In this document: positions 6,870 to 9,262 of the stretch, piece after piece
How positions within the stretch are numbered: position 1 is the stretch's first letter
Layout: each line of letters starts with the position of its first letter
NCBI GenBank assembly: GCA_051660685.1
Contig: JBOFQB010000059.1
Coordinates: 1-9,262, forward strand
Length of the DNA stretch: 9,262 bases
Origin: JAVBSX01 sp051660685
GTDB taxonomy: Bacteria; Planctomycetota; Planctomycetia; Pirellulales; Thermoguttaceae
Direction of reading: 5' to 3'
Notes under the pieces: generated by a model
Told to the model about the DNA's origin: nothing
The model's database searches: none
The model's input: only the letters and a program-made list of their open reading frames with translations
Made by a program: the position numbers and the translations under genes

Positions 6870-7724
6870 TTATTTTCCCGGGCGTTGCTGCACAAAATGT
6901 TGCTGCAACGCCAATTCTTTCTCGGAAAGACCAAGTGCAATTCCAATCAAATCGGAAAGATAGTAGACAAACAGTCCCAATTCCTCTTTGTACTCTTTTT
7001 CAATGTCTTTCTGCTTCATGTCAAGATTGACATGACACATAGGACAGGCAACGACCATGCAGTTTGCGCCGTGTTTTTTCGCGTTTGCAAGAATTTTGTG
7101 CGTTAGTTCTTTGACAATCGAATCATCAGCCAATGTCAAACCGGCCCCACAACATTCGGTTTTGAAATTCCATTCAACCGGTTGTGCTCCCAAACCGGCA
7201 AGGAGTGTCTCCATAGAAGAAGGTTGTTCGCAATCGTCAAATTGCAGGTCTTTCGGCGGTCGGGTCAAGAGACAACCATAATAACAGGCGGGACGGAAAT
7301 CGTCGAGTTTTTTGACGATTTGATTGGCGATTTGGTCATAACCGATTTCCTGAAAGACCTGGATCAGGTTGAGAATTTGGGTTGAACCGTCAACCGGCTG
7401 TTCAACAATGTCGGACATTTCCTGTTGGAGTTCTTTTGATTCGCGGAGCATGTTCCCGACTTTTATCAGTTCCATCGAACAGAGCGGACAAGGAGCGAGC
7501 ACCTGTTGCAGACCGTCACGTTGAGCAATTGCAAGGTTTCGTGCAGGAAGTGCGGTTGAGAGTTTCTGGTTGACCGAATGTGCGGCTGTTGCTCCACAAC
7601 AAATCCAATCGTTCATTTCCGTTAAAGTGACACCTAATTTGCCCAAAACGGCCCGAACAGAGGTTTCGTAATCGCAAGAGGAACCATGTAGGGCACAACC
7701 GGGATAATAACCGAAATCGGACAT
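6870..7724 (-). CDS. HdrB-like CCG-domain iron-sulfur protein (heterodisulfide reductase subunit B family)
   Basis: This 284-residue cytosolic protein has two cysteine-rich CCG domains. The first has Cys10 (YYPGC), Cys42-Cys43 (WICCGA) and Cys79-x2-Cys82 (APCPLC). The second has Cys151 (YYGC), Cys191-Cys192 (ECCGAG) and Cys227-x2-Cys230 (ACPMC). In methanogen HdrB such a set binds two noncubane [4Fe-4S] clusters that cleave the CoM-S-S-CoB disulfide. Bacterial relatives act in electron-transfer or disulfide-reducing complexes with other partners. ATAAHS (45-50) and LPARNLA (59-65) are also typical of the family. The ATG at 7724 is chosen because MSDFGYYPGC is the family's usual start. An in-frame ATG at 7835 exists, but a TATAAT box at 7803-7808 lies inside that extension and the added residues look non-coding. 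No hdrA or hdrC-like gene is adjacent, so the partner is unknown and the gene appears monocistronic. Confidence 0.9.
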   Translation of the reverse strand: MSDFGYYPGCALHGSSCDYETSVRAVLGKLGVTLTEMNDWICCGATAAHSVNQKLSTALPARNLAIAQRDGLQQVLAPCPLCSMELIKVGNMLRESKELQQEMSDIVEQPVDGSTQILNLIQVFQEIGYDQIANQIVKKLDDFRPACYYGCLLTRPPKDLQFDDCEQPSSMETLLAGLGAQPVEWNFKTECCGAGLTLADDSIVKELTHKILANAKKHGANCMVVACPMCHVNLDMKQKDIEKEYKEELGLFVYYLSDLIGIALGLSEKELALQQHFVQQRPGK

Positions 7725-7802
7725 TGTTTTAGTCGGAGAAAAAACGTGAAAAAAGGATTGTCGATTGGAATGACCCGGGCAACGAGGGATCAAACGGGGG
7801 GG

Positions 7803-7831
7803 ATTATACACGAAAAGGGGGCAGGACGGAA
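7803..7831 (-). promoter_or_regulatory. Candidate promoter for the hdrB-like gene
   Basis: The minus strand carries a perfect TATAAT (7808-7803). TTCCGT (7831-7826) lies 17 bases upstream as a weak -35. Transcription would begin near 7796, leaving a leader of about 70 bases before the ATG at 7724. The position of this box argues against the longer reading frame that starts at 7835. Confidence 0.5.
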
Positions 7832-7878
7832 CCAACGGGGTAAAAAAAACGTGGACGGTTGACTCGTACTTCGTGTTT

Positions 7879-7894
7879 TCTCAAGTTCTCAAGT
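7879..7894 (+). repeat. Tandem 8-base repeat next to the nucleoside hydrolase promoter
   Basis: TCTCAAGT is repeated twice with no gap (7879-7886 and 7887-7894). It ends about 8 bases before the candidate -35 box at 7903. The second copy runs into a CAAG-T-CTTG inverted repeat. The position suits a binding site for a regulator; which one is unknown. Confidence 0.4.
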
Positions 7895-7902
7895 CTTGTG
7901 CC

Positions 7903-7931
7903 TTTTGCCTGATTGGAAAAAATGGTACAAT
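7903..7931 (+). promoter_or_regulatory. Candidate promoter for the nucleoside hydrolase gene
   Basis: TACAAT at 7926-7931 is a good -10 box. TTTTGC (7903-7908, 17-base spacer) or the overlapping TTTGCC (16-base spacer) could serve as a weak -35. Transcription would start near 7938, giving a leader of about 97 bases before the ATG at 8035. Confidence 0.5.
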
Positions 7932-7946
7932 CAGAATGTTCTGGTA

Positions 7947-7987
7947 AATCAACCGTCTGTTGAATATGTTAAACAGGCTGTTTGATT
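7947..7987 (+). promoter_or_regulatory. Foldable 5' leader of the nucleoside hydrolase gene
   Basis: AATCAA (7947-7952) can pair with TTGATT (7982-7987), enclosing CTGTT (7957-7961) paired with AACAG (7972-7976). The latter also belongs to a perfect local palindrome AAACAG-G-CTGTTT (7971-7983), so two folds compete. No known riboswitch class is recognised. The palindrome could instead be a DNA operator. Confidence 0.35.
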
Positions 7988-8034
7988 GAGAACTGTCATT
8001 TTTATTTCGTCACTTAACACTTGGGAACCCTGAC

Positions 8035-9069
8035 ATGAGAGAAAAAATTCGATTGGGATTGGCGATTTGTTTTTTTGGCATGATTGTTCTCGCTTTGCCG
8101 ACCCTTTTTGGAGCGGAACCGGTTAAACTCATCATTGACACGGATATGGGGAATGACGTTGATGACGCTCTTGCCCTTGCGGTTGCTCACGCTCTGAATA
8201 ATCGGAATGAATGTGAATTGATTGGGGTTACAATCACAAAAGATAACCCGAATGCGGCTCCTATGGTCAACCTGCTCAACACCTTTTATGGTCGTTCCTA
8301 CCTCCCAATCGGTGTTGTACGGGACGGTGTAACCCCGGATGAGGGGGGATACAATCGGCAAGTTGCCCAACTTATGGACGAACGAAGTTTGCCGGCTTTT
8401 CCACGCAATATGGACACGACGACGCAGGTTCCAGAAGCGGTTGGGGTTTTGCGAAAATTGTTGTCCGAACAAGAAGATGAAAGTGTCGTCATTGTTCAAA
8501 TCGGCTTTTCAACCAATCTTGCCCGATTACTTGCATCTGGACCGGATGCTCTCTCAAACCTCTCAGGTAAGGATTTGGTCGAGAAAAAAGTACGTTGTCT
8601 TGAAATTATGGCAGGTGCTTTTGACCCGAAATACACACATGTGGAGTATAACATTGATTTGGACGTACAATCGGCGAAGAAGCTGATTGCGAATTGGCCG
8701 AAACCGATTATTTTCAACGGGTTTGAAATAGGAGACGCAATTCAGTATCCGGCGAAGAGTATTCAGGATGATTACAATTATGTGAAGATACATCCGATTC
8801 GTGAAGCGTACCGTTTTTACAAAAACGGGATAGAACAGGATACAGCGGCGTTTGATTTGGTGAGCGTTTTGCACGCCGTTCGCCCGGATCGCGGTTATGT
8901 TGACCTTTCAGAACCCGGAACTGTTGTTCTGGACGAAAAAGGGTATACCAAGTTTGTTCCCGGTTCAACCGGCAAACACCGGATTATGAAGGTCTCACCA
9001 ACTCAAATTGCCCGGGTTCGTGAAGCCCTTTCCAACCTTGCAAGTGAACCGCCCCGAGTCGCTTATTAA
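8035..9069 (+). CDS. Secreted inosine-uridine preferring nucleoside hydrolase family protein
   Basis: This IUNH-family enzyme has 344 residues. Family members cleave the N-glycosidic bond of ribonucleosides to ribose and a free base, using a calcium ion held by an aspartate cluster. The cluster is visible as IIDTDMGNDVDDALAL (33-48), with Asp35, Asp37, Asp41, Asp43 and Asp44. IGFSTNLARLL (156-166) corresponds to the family's G-P-x-T-N region, EYNIDLDVQSA (204-214) to the E-x-N-x-x-x-D region, and Asp274 in AAFDLVSVLHAV to the last metal aspartate. The N-terminus is a signal peptide: basic MREKIR, a hydrophobic core (7-25), and a likely cleavage after FGA near residue 27. It should therefore act outside the cytoplasmic membrane, which suggests scavenging of external nucleosides. 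Its true substrate may differ, since exported homologues are poorly characterised. The start lacks a strong Shine-Dalgarno. The gene has its own candidate promoter and ends just before a G-rich repeat and an insertion sequence. Confidence 0.9.
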   Translation: MREKIRLGLAICFFGMIVLALPTLFGAEPVKLIIDTDMGNDVDDALALAVAHALNNRNECELIGVTITKDNPNAAPMVNLLNTFYGRSYLPIGVVRDGVTPDEGGYNRQVAQLMDERSLPAFPRNMDTTTQVPEAVGVLRKLLSEQEDESVVIVQIGFSTNLARLLASGPDALSNLSGKDLVEKKVRCLEIMAGAFDPKYTHVEYNIDLDVQSAKKLIANWPKPIIFNGFEIGDAIQYPAKSIQDDYNYVKIHPIREAYRFYKNGIEQDTAAFDLVSVLHAVRPDRGYVDLSEPGTVVLDEKGYTKFVPGSTGKHRIMKVSPTQIARVREALSNLASEPPRVAY

Positions 9070-9072
9070 ATT

Positions 9073-9110
9073 GGGGATAGGGTGTAGGGGATAGGGACTG
9101 GGGAATAGGG
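9073..9110 (+). repeat. G-rich imperfect tandem repeat with G-quadruplex potential
   Basis: Six G-tracts of 3-4 bases lie at 9073-9076, 9080-9082, 9087-9090, 9094-9096, 9100-9103 and 9108-9110, separated by loops of 3-4 bases. The unit is roughly GGGGATAGGG plus a 3-4 base spacer, repeated about three times. It begins 4 bases after the nucleoside hydrolase stop codon, so it would be in that mRNA's 3' end as well as in the DNA. The pattern satisfies the usual G-quadruplex rule. Confidence 0.8.
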
Positions 9111-9127
9111 AATAGAAAGAAGAATTA

Positions 9128-9262
9128 GACATGTTGCATAACCTATCATGGTCTTTCGGCGTTGAGGATGGCACAGACCAATTTCGTGCGTAACAGGTGT
9201 GTTGGACGGCGGTTACGATACGGATGCGACATGATCTTGAATACCTTGATCTTTGCGTTAAT
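9128..9262 (-). mobile_element. IS5-like insertion sequence, one end (partial)
   Basis: The terminus probably starts at 9128 with GACATGTTGCATAACCTA. This resembles the TGTTGCATAA-type terminal repeats of IS427/IS1031-like IS5 members, recalled from memory. TTA at 9125-9127 could be a target-site duplication copy. The transposase C-terminus lies 18 bases inside, which is the usual layout. The other end is outside the window, so the boundary is not confirmed. Confidence 0.6.
9146..9262 (-). CDS. IS5-family transposase, C-terminal fragment (cut by window edge)
   Basis: The last 38 residues of a protein enter from the right edge and stop at TGA (9148-9146). NAKIKVFKIMSHPYRNRR followed by LRTKLVCAILNAE matches the C-terminal pattern of IS5-type DDE transposases (N-A-x-x-K-x-F-x-I, Y-R-N-R-R, then a hydrophobic helix ending N-x-E). 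The catalytic residues are not in the window. Whether the element is intact cannot be told. Confidence 0.72.
   Translation of the reverse strand: MNAKIKVFKIMSHPYRNRRPTHLLRTKLVCAILNAERP

Larger units (their letters stand above)
7725..8034. other. Divergent intergenic control region, hdrB-like / nucleoside hydrolase
   Basis: These 310 bases hold a candidate promoter for each divergent gene, an 8-base tandem repeat beside the plus-strand promoter, and a foldable leader before the nucleoside hydrolase. The first 130 bases are purine-rich on the plus strand. No further ORF with a convincing start or protein pattern is visible. Confidence 0.65.

Noticed and set aside
7725..7835. N-terminal extension of the HdrB-like gene to an ATG at 7835
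   Set aside because: The added 37 residues do not resemble the family, whose members start just before YYPGC, and a TATAAT promoter box lies inside the extension.
8014..8499. Open frame of 161 codons on the minus strand across the nucleoside hydrolase start
   Set aside because: It is antisense to the conserved metal-binding region of the hydrolase and has no recognisable features.

Overview
The window carries four complete protein genes and two edge-truncated ones on a bacterial chromosome, or on a contig from an uncultured bacterium. The best guess for the host is a Planctomycetota-like anaerobe or facultative anaerobe. The clues are an over-long UvrA with a duplicated NBD1-type half, an orphan HdrB-type cysteine-rich protein, a secreted IUNH-type nucleoside hydrolase, and start codons that mostly lack a clear Shine-Dalgarno sequence. 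This placement is inference; there is no rRNA or other marker gene in the window.

Layout from left to right. (1) 1-371, minus strand: the N-terminal 123 residues of a protein resembling restriction-modification enzymes, with a PD-(D/E)xK-like nuclease core. It runs off the left edge. (2) 396-5441, minus strand: a giant uvrA of 1681 codons. It encodes a whole UvrA (NBD1 and NBD2) fused to a third, NBD1-type ABC half, and ends where an NBD2 would be expected to begin. (3) 5442-5708: a divergent control region. (4) 5709-6740, plus strand: a CNNM/DUF21 membrane protein with a poorly conserved cytosolic part. (5) 6741-6869: a convergent gap with two small hairpins. (6) 6870-7724, minus strand: an HdrB-like CCG-domain iron-sulfur protein with all ten ligand cysteines. 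(7) 7725-8034: a divergent control region with a candidate promoter for each flanking gene. (8) 8035-9069, plus strand: an exported nucleoside hydrolase. (9) 9073-9110: a G-rich tandem repeat with G-quadruplex potential. (10) 9128-9262: the end of an IS5-like insertion sequence, with the transposase C-terminus on the minus strand.

The genes do not form one pathway. The uvrA and restriction-like genes are 24 bp apart on the same strand and may share a transcript; the others look like single-gene units. The most unusual item is the three-ATPase UvrA: it has the normal pair of ABC halves plus an extra half whose own partner is missing, and it lies beside a probable defence gene. I did not find an obviously new multi-gene system, CRISPR array, tRNA or rRNA.
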